Shown here: positions 42,077 through 50,408 of the stretch, one piece after another
Layout of the letters: the number at the start of each line of letters is the position of its first letter
How positions within the stretch are numbered: position 1 is the stretch's first letter
NCBI GenBank assembly: GCA_965267435.1
Contig: OZ253960.1
Span: forward strand, 4,402,001-4,466,000
Source of the DNA: JAWPMT01 sp965267435
GTDB lineage: Bacteria > Bacteroidota > Bacteroidia > Cytophagales > Cyclobacteriaceae
DNA length: 64,000 nucleotides
Direction: 5' to 3'
Translations under genes and position numbers: made by a program
The notes under the pieces: model-generated
Told to the model about the DNA's origin: nothing
The model's database searches: none
Seen by the model: the letters and a program-made list of their open reading frames with translations, nothing else

Positions 42077-42264
42077 AACCCGGTTCATTCAATAGGATTT
42101 CGATGCGAGCGATTAAATAGCAAGATAATCAAGTACTTAGGCGAGGATGCATAATTAAACATTATGGTGACGAGCCAATGCAGTATTAAGTGCCGCAGCG
42201 GCGGACCGCTTGATTATGAAGATATTTAGTCGCACAGCCGGAAGGTTATTGAATGAACCGGGTT
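42077..42264. repeat. 188-bp near-palindromic element with 18-bp perfect inverted ends
   Basis: AACCCGGTTCATTCAATA (42077-42094) is exactly complementary to TATTGAATGAACCGGGTT (42247-42264). Inside, the arms stay complementary in blocks: GCGATTAAATA (42109-42119) with TATTTAGTCGC (42223-42233, one mismatch) and ATAATCAAG (42125-42133) with CTTGATTAT (42209-42217). A central ~75 nt holds smaller hairpins such as GCCGC-A-GCGGC. It has no ORF. It resembles a MITE or a large structured repeat between two minus-strand genes. No clear target duplication is visible. Confidence 0.8.
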
Positions 42265-42277
42265 TGACATGCCCAAC

Positions 42278-43669
42278 CTATTCTCCCCCGAAAAGGTTCT
42301 GTTGCGCAATGGCCCCTTCGCTATCTACTTGTTCGAGTGGAGGTTGAACCTCTGCACGATTTAGGATCTTAGGGTCCATGGCCTTGGAACTCTTTGCGCC
42401 CAATTCTTTTAGGCGCTCGGTTTTTCGGATCAGATTGTCCTTGCCCGTAGTGAGCTTGTTCATCGCTTCATCATAAGTACGCTTCGTAGTGGCCAGAGAA
42501 TGACCCACCTTCGTGAGGTCATCAACAAAGGCCTTGAATTTGTCGTAAAGCGCCCCTCCCTGGCGGGCAATTTCCAGGGCATTCTTGTTCTGATACTCGT
42601 GCTTCCATATGGAGGCCACCGTGCGAAGCGTCGCAATCAAAGTGGCGGGGCTGACAATGACAATGTTCTGGTTGTGCGCCTCGTGATAAATCTCGCCCCC
42701 CTGCTCTATGATCAAAGCAAAGGCCGCTTCAATAGGCACAAACATCAATACATAATCCAGCGACCCGGTCTCGAACAACTGATCGTAGCTCTTTGCCGCC
42801 AGGCCTTTGATATGGGTCCGCACGGAAATGAGATGCTCCTTTAGGAATCGCTCCCGATCCTCGTCGTTTTCCGCATTGACGTACTTCTCATAGGACACCA
42901 AAGACGCTTTGGCATCGACGATAAGGTTTTTGTTGTCGGGGAGTCGGATGATCACGTCCGGGCGAAGACGTCTTCCCGCCTCGGTACGTATCGACTCTTG
43001 CGTGTAATATTCACGATCTTTTTGCAGTCCAGATTCCTCAAGGATCCGCTCCAGCACAAGTTCCCCCCAATTACCCTGAATGCGTGAATCCCCCTTGAGC
43101 GCCTTGGTTAGATTCTCAGCCTCTGCTGTCATCCTTTGGTTGAGCTCACGTAGGCCAATGATCTGTTCGCGCAGCGCGGCGCTTCGTTGAAGACTGTCTT
43201 TGTTGGTCTCTTCCACCTTCCGCTCGAAATCTGCCAATTTCTGCCCAAGCGGCTTGAGCAGGGCATCGAGATTTAGCTTGTTCTGGTCGGTAAACTTCTT
43301 GCTCTTCTCTTCGAAGATCTCGTTGGCCAGGTTCTTGAATTGGGCAGAGAATTTCTCCTGCAGATCTGCAATCTCCGCCTTGTGCTCGGCCAGGCGCTCA
43401 GCCAAATTCTTGTTGGTAGCCTCGATGGAAGCCTTTTCGTTGTTGACGAGCATCAGCCGCTCGCGTTCCTGACGCAGTTCCTCGTTGATGGATTGGACAT
43501 CTCTCTGGTAGTTCCCGGAGCGGTCTACTTCCATTTTCAATGCGGCGTTGAGCTGATCCACCTGACTCTTGAGGGCCACGCTCTTCGAAGTGAGCCGGGC
43601 AAGCAAAAAGCCAATCGCCACTCCACTCAACAAACCCACCGCAAGAATCCCAAGAGTCACCACATCCAT
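42278..43669 (-). CDS. rmuC: DNA recombination protein RmuC
   Basis: RmuC-family proteins limit DNA rearrangement and have a PD-(D/E)xK nuclease-like core. The 463-residue protein has an N-terminal membrane helix (VTLGILAVGLLSGVAIGFLLARL), a long coiled coil (~25-185) and the RmuC core (~190-390): RIQGNWGELVLERILEESGL, YYTQESIRTEAGRRLRPDVIIRLPDNKNLIVDAKASLVSYEKY, and LDYVLMFVPIEAAFALI. The probable catalytic residues are in RPDVIIRLP and IVDAKASL. A C-terminal helical tail ends with QQNLFGGE. A tiny membrane ORF lies 17 nt upstream, and the palindromic element 13 nt downstream of the stop. Confidence 0.95.
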   Translation of the reverse strand: MDVVTLGILAVGLLSGVAIGFLLARLTSKSVALKSQVDQLNAALKMEVDRSGNYQRDVQSINEELRQERERLMLVNNEKASIEATNKNLAERLAEHKAEIADLQEKFSAQFKNLANEIFEEKSKKFTDQNKLNLDALLKPLGQKLADFERKVEETNKDSLQRSAALREQIIGLRELNQRMTAEAENLTKALKGDSRIQGNWGELVLERILEESGLQKDREYYTQESIRTEAGRRLRPDVIIRLPDNKNLIVDAKASLVSYEKYVNAENDEDRERFLKEHLISVRTHIKGLAAKSYDQLFETGSLDYVLMFVPIEAAFALIIEQGGEIYHEAHNQNIVIVSPATLIATLRTVASIWKHEYQNKNALEIARQGGALYDKFKAFVDDLTKVGHSLATTKRTYDEAMNKLTTGKDNLIRKTERLKELGAKSSKAMDPKILNRAEVQPPLEQVDSEGAIAQQNLFGGE

Positions 43670-43686
43670 ATTCCAAATTTATATCA

Positions 43687-43824
43687 TTACGATCTTGGGC
43701 GCATTCTTTTTGAAAAAATGAATATGATACCCATAACAACATACGCCAGCACGCCGAAAATGCCGACTTGAACAAATTCCGGGACAGACAGAGGGAACAA
43801 TTTGATGATTGCATTCATTAGCAT
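43687..43824 (-). CDS. Possible 45-residue single-span membrane protein
   Basis: A frame too short for routine calling begins MLMNAIIKLFPLSVPEF and contains one strong hydrophobic helix (VGIFGVLAYVVMGIIFIF) before a basic end (SKRMRPRS). The stop lies 17 nt before the rmuC ATG on the same strand. The helix followed by positive charges is what a real small membrane protein would show. There is no ribosome site, and the region is also a divergent promoter zone, so confidence is limited. Confidence 0.4.
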   Translation of the reverse strand: MLMNAIIKLFPLSVPEFVQVGIFGVLAYVVMGIIFIFSKRMRPRS

Positions 43825-43847
43825 TGTAGCCCAAAGCGAATTGATCT

Positions 43848-44615
43848 ATGTGTTTGATAGCGTTTGCCTTGAACGCCCACCCCGATTATTCATTGATTCT
43901 GGCTGCGAATCGAGACGAGTTTTATGAGCGGCCCACAGCCTATGCTCATCAATGGGAGGATGCCCGCCATGTTGTAGGCGGCCGGGATTTGTTGGGTGGG
44001 GGGACCTGGCTCGGAATCTCCAGGGCTGGACGAGTTTCAGCAGTCACCAATTACAGAGACCCCCAAAACATAAACCCCGATGCCAAAACGAGGGGCCACC
44101 TTGCGAAAGACTATTTGATGAACAGCTCAGACTCCGCCAGAGATTATCTGGAGAAAATCCAGGGGGAAGCTGCGGCCTATAATGGTTTTAATCTGCTGCT
44201 ATTCGATGCCGCTGGCGGTTTCCATTTCTCCAACTACGAACGACGTATTAATCCCATCGCCGAAGGCGTGCATGGCCTCAGCAATGCCTTGCTCGACACA
44301 CCCTGGCCGAAACTAACGAAGCTCAAGTCCTCTTTCGAACAGTCCATCAAGAGTAGTTTTTCGCATGACGACCTACTGGGCCTGCTACAAGACACCGAGT
44401 TAGCTTCAGACGATGAGCTACCAAGTACAGGTATCCCTTACGAGTGGGAAAAGGCCATCTCTTCAATATGTATAGAGGCCGAAAACTACGGCACATGCTG
44501 CAGTACAGTTATCACCATCGACAGGCATGGTCGAGCGGAATTCACTGAGCATTCCTATCCTGTGGGGCAACGTGAACATAAAGTCGTAAATTTTTCGTTT
44601 CAAATTGGAGAATGA
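43848..44615 (+). CDS. NRDE/TANGO2 family protein
   Basis: This 255-residue protein begins MCLIAFALNAHPDYSLILAANRDEFYERP, the NRDE motif that names the family. The Cys at position 2 is conserved and suggests an N-terminal nucleophile-type fold. Further family segments are GGRDLLGGGTWLGISRAGRVSAVTNYRDP and a closing YGTCCSTVITIDRHGRAEFTEHSY. Homologues (TANGO2 in animals) have been linked to lipid and heme handling, but the reaction is unknown. It overlaps the downstream lipoprotein gene by four bases (ATGA). Confidence 0.92.
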   Translation: MCLIAFALNAHPDYSLILAANRDEFYERPTAYAHQWEDARHVVGGRDLLGGGTWLGISRAGRVSAVTNYRDPQNINPDAKTRGHLAKDYLMNSSDSARDYLEKIQGEAAAYNGFNLLLFDAAGGFHFSNYERRINPIAEGVHGLSNALLDTPWPKLTKLKSSFEQSIKSSFSHDDLLGLLQDTELASDDELPSTGIPYEWEKAISSICIEAENYGTCCSTVITIDRHGRAEFTEHSYPVGQREHKVVNFSFQIGE

Positions 44616-45082
44616 AGTCAGCTAACAATTTGATGATGGGCCTGGCAGTCGTAGCCATGGCGCTATTGGGGGCTTGCAAGAACGAAGGAAATGTGCTGGA
44701 CATCCCATTTGTCGAGGGTGTCGTCGCCGGGGAGGAGTGGCAACTTCGCTTTGGCAAAGCCTCCATCGACGTACAAGATCGAGATGTGGAGATCACGCTC
44801 TATTCTCAAAGCGAGCCCTCCCAAAATGCTTGTCTGATTGTGACTACAAACAACGCCCACATCACCATTACCGCCCCCGCCAGAACCGGAAATTATACTC
44901 TGCCTAGTCTAGATGCCAATCTCTCTTTCGAACAACCAGGGACGCTGCAATCCTTTCAGGCCACTTCTGGATTTTTGGAGATCACCGAGATTGTGGGTAA
45001 CCGCGTGACGGGCGTTCTGCAAGCCAATTTTGATGAAGATAACCTAGTGGAAGGAAGATTTATCGCAGAAATCTGTAACTAA
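44612..45082 (+). CDS. Small lipoprotein, unknown function
   Basis: This is a 156-residue protein with a lipoprotein signal (NLMMGLAVVAMALLGACKNEG; lipobox LGAC). The mature part is beta-rich with no recognised motif (GEEWQLRFGKASIDVQDRDVEITLYSQSE, SGFLEITEIVGNRVTGVLQANFDEDN). The pattern of a small molecule-like beta domain ending in GRFIAEICN occurs in many Bacteroidota surface lipoproteins. It is translationally coupled to the NRDE gene. Confidence 0.75.
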   Translation: MKSANNLMMGLAVVAMALLGACKNEGNVLDIPFVEGVVAGEEWQLRFGKASIDVQDRDVEITLYSQSEPSQNACLIVTTNNAHITITAPARTGNYTLPSLDANLSFEQPGTLQSFQATSGFLEITEIVGNRVTGVLQANFDEDNLVEGRFIAEICN

Positions 45083-45288
45083 TCCCGTTCACTGCTTCAT
45101 TTTTCCCTCTGGTACACGGTATATTCACGCAAAACGTGTTAAGAACTAGTTTTAACGCACAATCACCTAGAGGAACTAAACTATCACTTTGGCCATGTCA
45201 GCGACGAAGAGACCCTTGGGAATCTTCAGACCCTACACGCCAAAACCTAACCGACAACACCATCGGTTAAATCTTTTCAACCAACTAT

Positions 45289-45314
45289 AAAGGGCTTTAA
45301 GTAGCCCTTTTTTT
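45289..45314 (+). terminator. Intrinsic terminator, plus strand
   Basis: AAGGGCT-TTAAGT-AGCCCTT followed by TTTTT lies just before the gcvP stop on the other strand. It ends plus-strand transcripts from the NRDE/lipoprotein genes or from the 206-nt gap. That gap also contains a hairpin TAACCGA/TCGGTTA (45248-45269) and a 31-codon ORF (45195-45290). Confidence 0.85.
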
Positions 45315-48195
45315 ATTCCTCCATCAGGGCTTCTACCGAGTGGAGATCCTCATAGGTCTCTAGCGGTGGGCAGCTGCACATCAGGTTCCTGTCGCCATAG
45401 GCGCTGTCAACACGACTGACTGCAGGCCAGAATTTGTTGTACTTGATATCCTCCAGCGGAAACGCGGCTTTCTCCCTGGAGTAAGGCCGCTCCCAGTTCT
45501 CGGCCAACACTGTGCGCTGCGTGTGTGGAGCGTTCTTCAGCACATTGTCAATCTTATCAGCGGTGCCGAGGACCACCTCTTCGATTTCAGTTCTGATAGA
45601 CAACATCGTATGACAGAACCGATCGAGCTCCCCTTTGGTCTCACTCTCCGTGGGCTCGATCATCATCGTACCCGCAACCGGGAATGAGACAGTAGGCGCG
45701 TGATAGCCATAGTCCATGAGACGCTTGGCGATATCCTCCACCTCAATACCATAAGGCTTGAACCCTCGACAATCGATGATCAACTCATGGGCATTGGTGC
45801 CATGCGCACCGGTGTAGAGCACAGGGTACGCATTCTCCAATCGCGACTTGATGTAGTTCGCATTGAGAATGGCAAGTTCCGTTGCTTCGGTCAACCCTGC
45901 TGCCCCCATCATGGCTATGTAGGCATGGCTGATGGGCAGTATGCTGGCGCTCCCATAGGGTGCTGAGGAAATCGGTGATACGCCATCACCACCATCTTTC
46001 GACATGGGGTGTTTAGGCAAGTAAGGAACCAAGTGCTTGGCTACGCCAATCGGGCCCATGCCAGGACCTCCTCCACCATGCGGGATGCAAAAAGTCTTGT
46101 GCAGATTGAGGTGGCAGACATCCGCTCCGATACGGGCAGGAGACGTCAATCCCACCTGCGCATTCATGTTGGCACCATCCATATATACCTGTCCTCCGTA
46201 CTCATGGATGACATCGCAAATGCTAATAATAGACTCCTCGAAAACTCCGTGCGTAGAAGGGTAGGTGACCATCAGAGCCGCCAGGTCCTCTTTGTGCTGC
46301 TCGGCTTTCTGGTGGAGGTCCTCCACATCGATGTTGCCTTGATCATCACAGGCGACGATGACCACGTTCATCCCTGCCATCACGGCGCTGGCTGGATTGG
46401 TGCCATGCGCAGAAGAGGGGATCAATGCCACATTTCTATGGTTGTCTCCACGCGCCAGGTGGTACGCCCGAATGACCATCAGCCCGGCATATTCCCCCTG
46501 CGCACCTGAGTTGGGCGAAAAGGAGATTCCATCAAAGCCGGTGATCTCCATCAGCCAATCACCAAGTTCATCGATCAACTCCTTGTACCCTTGCGTTTGG
46601 TCGCCAGGTGCAAAGGGGTGGATGTCGCCAAACTCCGACCACGTGACAGGAATCATCTCGGTCGTGGCGTTGAGCTTCATGGTGCAAGAACCCAATGAAA
46701 TCATCGAGTGCACCAATGATAGATCTTTGTTTTCCAATCGCTTCATGTATCGCAGCATCTCGTGCTCCGACTGAAAACTGTTGAATACAGGGTGCTGTAA
46801 ATAATCCACGTCCCGCCATCCTTTTGCCTCTGGGGAGATCTCGAATTGAGCGCTCACGCTGATCGACTGATCAAGTAGCACTCGCAACACTTTCTCCACA
46901 TCGACAGTCGTGTGGGTTTCGTCAAAAGAAATGCTGACCTCCTGATCGCCACGGTAGCGAAGGTTGATTCGCTCTTCGGCAGCTCTTTGACGAACACCGG
47001 CCATATCAGACACGCGAACTCTGATTGTATCGAAGAAGGCGTCATTCAAAACCTCGGTGCCGCCGGCCGTCAGCTCCTGCGCGGTGACTGCGGTCATTCC
47101 CGCGATGCGAGTCGCAATTCTCCTTAGACCTTCAGGGCCGTGATAGACGGCGTACATAGAAGACATAACAGCCAGTAAAACTTGTGCCGTGCAGATGTTG
47201 GACGTCGCACGCTCGCGTTTAATGTGTTGCTCCCGCGTCTGCAGTGCCATACGATACGCGTCATGACCATCTGCATCTTTTGATACACCGATGATCCTAC
47301 CAGGTATGGCTCGTTTGTACTGTTCTTTAGTCGCAAAAAACGCCGCATGAGGGCCACCAAAACCCATTGGAACGCCCAGACGCTGGGAAGTACCTACAAC
47401 GGCGTCTACACCCCAGTTTCCGGGTGCTTCAAGCAAACACAGGGCGAGAAGATCAGATCCTACGCCGACAAAAACACCCGCGTCGTTGGCCCGCTGTACC
47501 AGGTCACCTCGATTTATGACCTCACCACCATCATCAGGATACTGGAAGTAGATGCCAAAAACGTCATCTTCGAAATCTCCGACTTTATCGATATCAACGA
47601 TATCAATGATGATGTCTTTGGGTTCGGCGCGTGTTTGTAGCACCTCAATTACCTGAGGAAAGACCCTGAAATCTACCAGGAATCTATTGGCACCTTTCTT
47701 GGCTCCTTTTCGAAGGCCAAAGAACATGGACATCGCTTCTGCAGCGGCCGTCGCCTCATCCAATAGGGAGGCATTGGCTATCTCCATTCCTGTAAGATCC
47801 GTCACAAGCGTCTGAAAATTGATCAGCGCTTCCAGGCGTCCTTGAGCTATTTCCGCTTGATATGGAGTGTATGCCGTATACCATGCAGGGTTCTCCAAAA
47901 CGTTTCTTAAGATCACCGCCGGGACAATGCAGTTATAATAGCCCTGCCCTAGAAATGACTGAAACACCTGGTTCTTGTCCGCGATCTCCCGAACCCTCTT
48001 CAGGTATTCATTCTCGTTAAGCGGGTCAGGGAGTTGCAGAGGTTTCTCCAGCCTGATCTGATCTGGCAGAGTCTTCGTGATCAAATCTTCAATGGATTCA
48101 ATTCCGATTGCGCTCAACATCCGTTCGCGATCTGCGTCGGTGGGGCCATTGTGCCGCCTTGAGAAAGGCCGGCGCTCGTTCAGGTTTATTGTCAT
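45313..48195 (-). CDS. gcvP: Glycine dehydrogenase (decarboxylating), P-protein
   Basis: This PLP enzyme of the glycine cleavage system decarboxylates glycine and transfers the aminomethyl group to GcvH. I start it at MTINLNERRPFSRRHNGPT (960 aa); a purine-rich AGAGAAGAGA precedes this ATG, while the longer TTG start is unlikely. It is the full-length fused form. The N-terminal half has FLGQGYYNCIVPAVILRNVLENPAWYTAYTPYQAEIAQGRLE; the C-terminal half has SLGSCTMKLNATTEMIPVTW, SPNSGAQGEYAGL, and the PLP lysine K700 in HLNLHKTFCIPHGGGGPG. No gcvT or gcvH is adjacent. A candidate -7 element lies at 48230-48237. Confidence 0.97.
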   Translation of the reverse strand: MTINLNERRPFSRRHNGPTDADRERMLSAIGIESIEDLITKTLPDQIRLEKPLQLPDPLNENEYLKRVREIADKNQVFQSFLGQGYYNCIVPAVILRNVLENPAWYTAYTPYQAEIAQGRLEALINFQTLVTDLTGMEIANASLLDEATAAAEAMSMFFGLRKGAKKGANRFLVDFRVFPQVIEVLQTRAEPKDIIIDIVDIDKVGDFEDDVFGIYFQYPDDGGEVINRGDLVQRANDAGVFVGVGSDLLALCLLEAPGNWGVDAVVGTSQRLGVPMGFGGPHAAFFATKEQYKRAIPGRIIGVSKDADGHDAYRMALQTREQHIKRERATSNICTAQVLLAVMSSMYAVYHGPEGLRRIATRIAGMTAVTAQELTAGGTEVLNDAFFDTIRVRVSDMAGVRQRAAEERINLRYRGDQEVSISFDETHTTVDVEKVLRVLLDQSISVSAQFEISPEAKGWRDVDYLQHPVFNSFQSEHEMLRYMKRLENKDLSLVHSMISLGSCTMKLNATTEMIPVTWSEFGDIHPFAPGDQTQGYKELIDELGDWLMEITGFDGISFSPNSGAQGEYAGLMVIRAYHLARGDNHRNVALIPSSAHGTNPASAVMAGMNVVIVACDDQGNIDVEDLHQKAEQHKEDLAALMVTYPSTHGVFEESIISICDVIHEYGGQVYMDGANMNAQVGLTSPARIGADVCHLNLHKTFCIPHGGGGPGMGPIGVAKHLVPYLPKHPMSKDGGDGVSPISSAPYGSASILPISHAYIAMMGAAGLTEATELAILNANYIKSRLENAYPVLYTGAHGTNAHELIIDCRGFKPYGIEVEDIAKRLMDYGYHAPTVSFPVAGTMMIEPTESETKGELDRFCHTMLSIRTEIEEVVLGTADKIDNVLKNAPHTQRTVLAENWERPYSREKAAFPLEDIKYNKFWPAVSRVDSAYGDRNLMCSCPPLETYEDLHSVEALMEE

Positions 48196-48229
48196 ATTCT
48201 CTTCTCTCACACTCGTCAAAAAGCAAGCG

Positions 48230-48237
48230 CAAATCTA
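48230..48237 (-). promoter_or_regulatory. Candidate -7 element of gcvP
   Basis: TAGATTTG on the minus strand matches TAnnTTTG exactly, about 35 nt before the gcvP ATG. No TTTG is found at -33. Confidence 0.4.
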
Positions 48238-48788
48238 AATTGATTGGCTCGATTTTTCTTGCTTTTCATGGAATGCAGCGAGAACAAGTCTGATTGGGGA
48301 AGTGTTCCGATTTCCGCTGGAAAAGTCAGAATTATTGTTCGTCAGTTGCAAGACAAAATCGCCCCTGACCACCGAAAGCGAAATGGCACTTTACGTAGTC
48401 ATTAATTGTACTTTGCTAAGATACAATGCTTTGCAAGCATGCACTTTTGCAAGCCAAACGCGACTTGTGGGGACATATTTTACCTGTACGAGATGAGGCA
48501 AGGGTCTTCGCACCACGGGCAGATGCCTACTGGCAACGATCTTATAACCCTAATAACTTCTGTTAAACAACAACCAGAAAGAGGTAAAAATCCGGTAAAA
48601 CGAAGGGAAAGCGTCCTTGAGAGGGAGAAAGCCAGTAGTCGCGGGGTGATCTGTGTGGGGAAAGGCTTCCCCTATTCCCCACAAGATCTTTTCAACCAGC
48701 TATGGAAAGAAAGACCATTATCCATCTTTCTCATACAATAATAATGCATTTACGTTTATGTCAAAAAGGAATTTGCATTATTTTCATA
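48238..48788. other. Long gcvP-pyrC intergenic region with alternative hairpins
   Basis: I see no convincing gene here. Frames up to 111 codons (for example 48406-48741) use TTG starts and show no domain, signal or coding bias. On the plus strand, GGGGAA (48657-48662) can pair with TTCCCC at 48667-48672 or at 48675-48680, giving two exclusive hairpins; the longer one is TGTGGGGAA/TTCCCCACA (48654-48683). A smaller hairpin ATGCTT-TGC-AAGCAT lies at 48426-48440. A small RNA or relic sequence is possible. Confidence 0.35.
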
Positions 48789-48821
48789 CTTGCCGATCTG
48801 ATAAGAAGGGCTATAAATTTG
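48789..48821 (+). promoter_or_regulatory. Promoter of the dihydroorotase gene
   Basis: CTTG (48789-48792), then 21 nt, then TAAATTTG (48814-48821) fits the Bacteroidota promoter with a perfect -7 element and one mismatch at -33. The leader would be about 60 nt. Confidence 0.55.
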
Positions 48822-48886
48822 CCACAACCAGCTAATTTGCGACTACAATCGGACGTTCACAGCTCGAAATTCGACCCCAGACCATT

Positions 48887-50230
48887 ATGTCAGAAAATAA
48901 CTACATCATAAAAAATACGCGCCTGGTGAATGAGGGAAAAATCCAGGAAGTAGACATCCTCATTGAAAAGGGGCGCATTACGAAGGTCGCAGGCGCAATA
49001 GACAATTCGCTTGGGGCAACGGAGGTGATCGGCGAAGGTTTGGTCACCATGCCCGGTGTGATTGACGACCAGGTGCACTTCAGAGAACCCGGCCTGACCC
49101 ACAAGGCTGAGATTTACACAGAGGCAAAGGCCGCAGTCGCCGGCGGGATCACCTCCTACATGGAAATGCCCAATGTAGTACCACAGACCCTCACGCAGGA
49201 ACTACTCACGGCAAAGTACGATGTGGCTTCGCGAAAGTCACTGGCCAATTACTCTTTCTACATGGGGGTGTCGAATGAAAACATTGAGGAGGTATTGAAG
49301 ACAGATGGTCAAAATGTCTGCGGCGTGAAGATCTTTATGGGTTCTTCAACTGGCAATATGCTTGTTGACGATGAAGAAGTACTCAATAAGATTTTTGCGA
49401 ATGTGCCACTTTTGATTGCGACGCACTGCGAAGACGAGGGAACGGTCCGGGCAAATACAGAAAAAGCGAAAGCTATCTATGGGGAAGACATTCCCTTCTC
49501 ACAGCACCCGATCATCCGGAGTGAGAAAGCTTGCTACCTGTCCTCCTCAAGGGCCATCTCTCTCGCCAGAAAGCATGACGCCCGCCTGCACATCCTTCAC
49601 ATCAGTACAGGAAAGGAGACACACCAATTCTCCAATGACCTGCCATTGGAACAGAAGCGCATTACCTCCGAGGCATGTATTCATCACCTGTGGTTCACCG
49701 ACGCCGACTATGACAGGAAAGGAGCACTCATCAAGTGGAATCCCGCGGTGAAGACTCCGGGCGATCGAGAAGAGATCTGGAAAGCGCTGCTGGACGATCG
49801 CATCGATGTAGTAGCGACCGACCATGCACCTCATACGATCGAGGAGAAGTCCAACAAATACCTGACGGCACCATCAGGAGGACCACTGGTGCAGCACGCA
49901 CTACCTGCAATGCTGCAAAAGCATAGTGAGGGAATGATCTCACTGGAGCGCCTGGTGCATAAGATGTGCCACGCCCCGGCGATCTGCTTCCAGATGAAAG
50001 ATCGGGGATATGTGCGAGAAGGGTACTTTGCGGATTTAGTGATGGTAGACTTGAATAGACCCTGGACAGTGGCCAAGGACAACATCCTATGCAAATGTGG
50101 CTGGTCACCATTTGAGGGACATCAGTTTGGGGCCTCTGTGGTCAAAACTTTTGTCTCCGGCCATCTCGCTTATGATGATGGTCGATTCGACGAGTCCGCG
50201 ATGGGTCAGCGTCTAACTTTTCAGCGGTAA
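48887..50230 (+). CDS. pyrC: Dihydroorotase / amidohydrolase (Bacteroidota type)
   Basis: This enzyme should cyclise carbamoyl aspartate to dihydroorotate in pyrimidine synthesis. The 447 residues show the amidohydrolase barrel: VTMPGVIDDQVHFREPGLTHKAE, the bridging lysine K148 in GVKIFMGSSTGN, metal ligands in IATHCEDEG and LHILHIST, and the catalytic Asp in VATDHAPHT. The first His of the usual HxH is Gln (Q62-V-H64), a form I recall in other Bacteroidota dihydroorotases. SGGPLVQHALPAML and a C-terminal urease-like beta domain follow. It stands alone behind its own promoter, just upstream of tRNA-His. Confidence 0.9.
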   Translation: MSENNYIIKNTRLVNEGKIQEVDILIEKGRITKVAGAIDNSLGATEVIGEGLVTMPGVIDDQVHFREPGLTHKAEIYTEAKAAVAGGITSYMEMPNVVPQTLTQELLTAKYDVASRKSLANYSFYMGVSNENIEEVLKTDGQNVCGVKIFMGSSTGNMLVDDEEVLNKIFANVPLLIATHCEDEGTVRANTEKAKAIYGEDIPFSQHPIIRSEKACYLSSSRAISLARKHDARLHILHISTGKETHQFSNDLPLEQKRITSEACIHHLWFTDADYDRKGALIKWNPAVKTPGDREEIWKALLDDRIDVVATDHAPHTIEEKSNKYLTAPSGGPLVQHALPAMLQKHSEGMISLERLVHKMCHAPAICFQMKDRGYVREGYFADLVMVDLNRPWTVAKDNILCKCGWSPFEGHQFGASVVKTFVSGHLAYDDGRFDESAMGQRLTFQR

Positions 50231-50258
50231 ACCTTGGCAAATGTCCGCTCGATTGAAT

Positions 50259-50266
50259 TAGATTTG
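50259..50266 (+). promoter_or_regulatory. Promoter -7 element of tRNA-His
   Basis: TAGATTTG matches TAnnTTTG exactly and ends 17 nt before the tRNA. CTTGG about 22 nt upstream is a weak -33 match. The position, just past the dihydroorotase stop, fits a dedicated tRNA promoter. Confidence 0.5.
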
Positions 50267-50283
50267 CCTTCCGTTTTCAAATG

Positions 50284-50357
50284 GTGGTTGTAGCTCAGCT
50301 GGTTAGAGCGCCTGATTGTGGTTCAGGAGGTCGCCGGTTCGAACCCGGTCTTCCACC
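50284..50357 (+). tRNA. tRNA-His (GTG anticodon)
   Basis: The cloverleaf is clear: the D arm GCTC...GAGC, anticodon stem CCTGA/TCAGG enclosing TTGTGGT (anticodon GTG), and T arm GCCGG-TTCGAAC-CCGGT. G at 50283 can serve as the histidine-specific G-1, pairing with the discriminator C at 50357; the CCA end is not encoded. The acceptor stem GTGGTTG/CTTCCAC has two adjacent T-T mismatches (positions 5-68 and 6-67). Confidence 0.95.
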
Positions 50358-50367
50358 CAAAAACTTC

Positions 50368-50399
50368 AAAAAGCAGTCTTTACAGGCTGCTTTTTCTAT
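50368..50399 (+). terminator. Intrinsic terminator after tRNA-His
   Basis: AAAAAGCAG, a 10-nt loop and CTGCTTTTT are followed by CTATTTT, ten bases after the tRNA. It should end the tRNA transcript just before the next gene. Confidence 0.8.
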
Positions 50400-50408
50400 T
50401 TTCACATC

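Noticed and set aside
45272..45288. CTTTTCAACCA shared by the 45.3-kb and 48.7-kb intergenic regions, both readable as LFNQL
   Set aside because: The shared stretch is too short and its context is unrelated; likely chance.
48406..48741. 111-codon plus-strand frame in the gcvP-pyrC gap
   Set aside because: It opens with TTG, has no recognisable domain or ribosome site, and runs through the alternative hairpins; treated as chance.
50316..50408. N-terminal extension of the TonB-C-like protein
   Set aside because: It would start inside tRNA-His and read through its terminator; the signal peptide starts cleanly at 50409.
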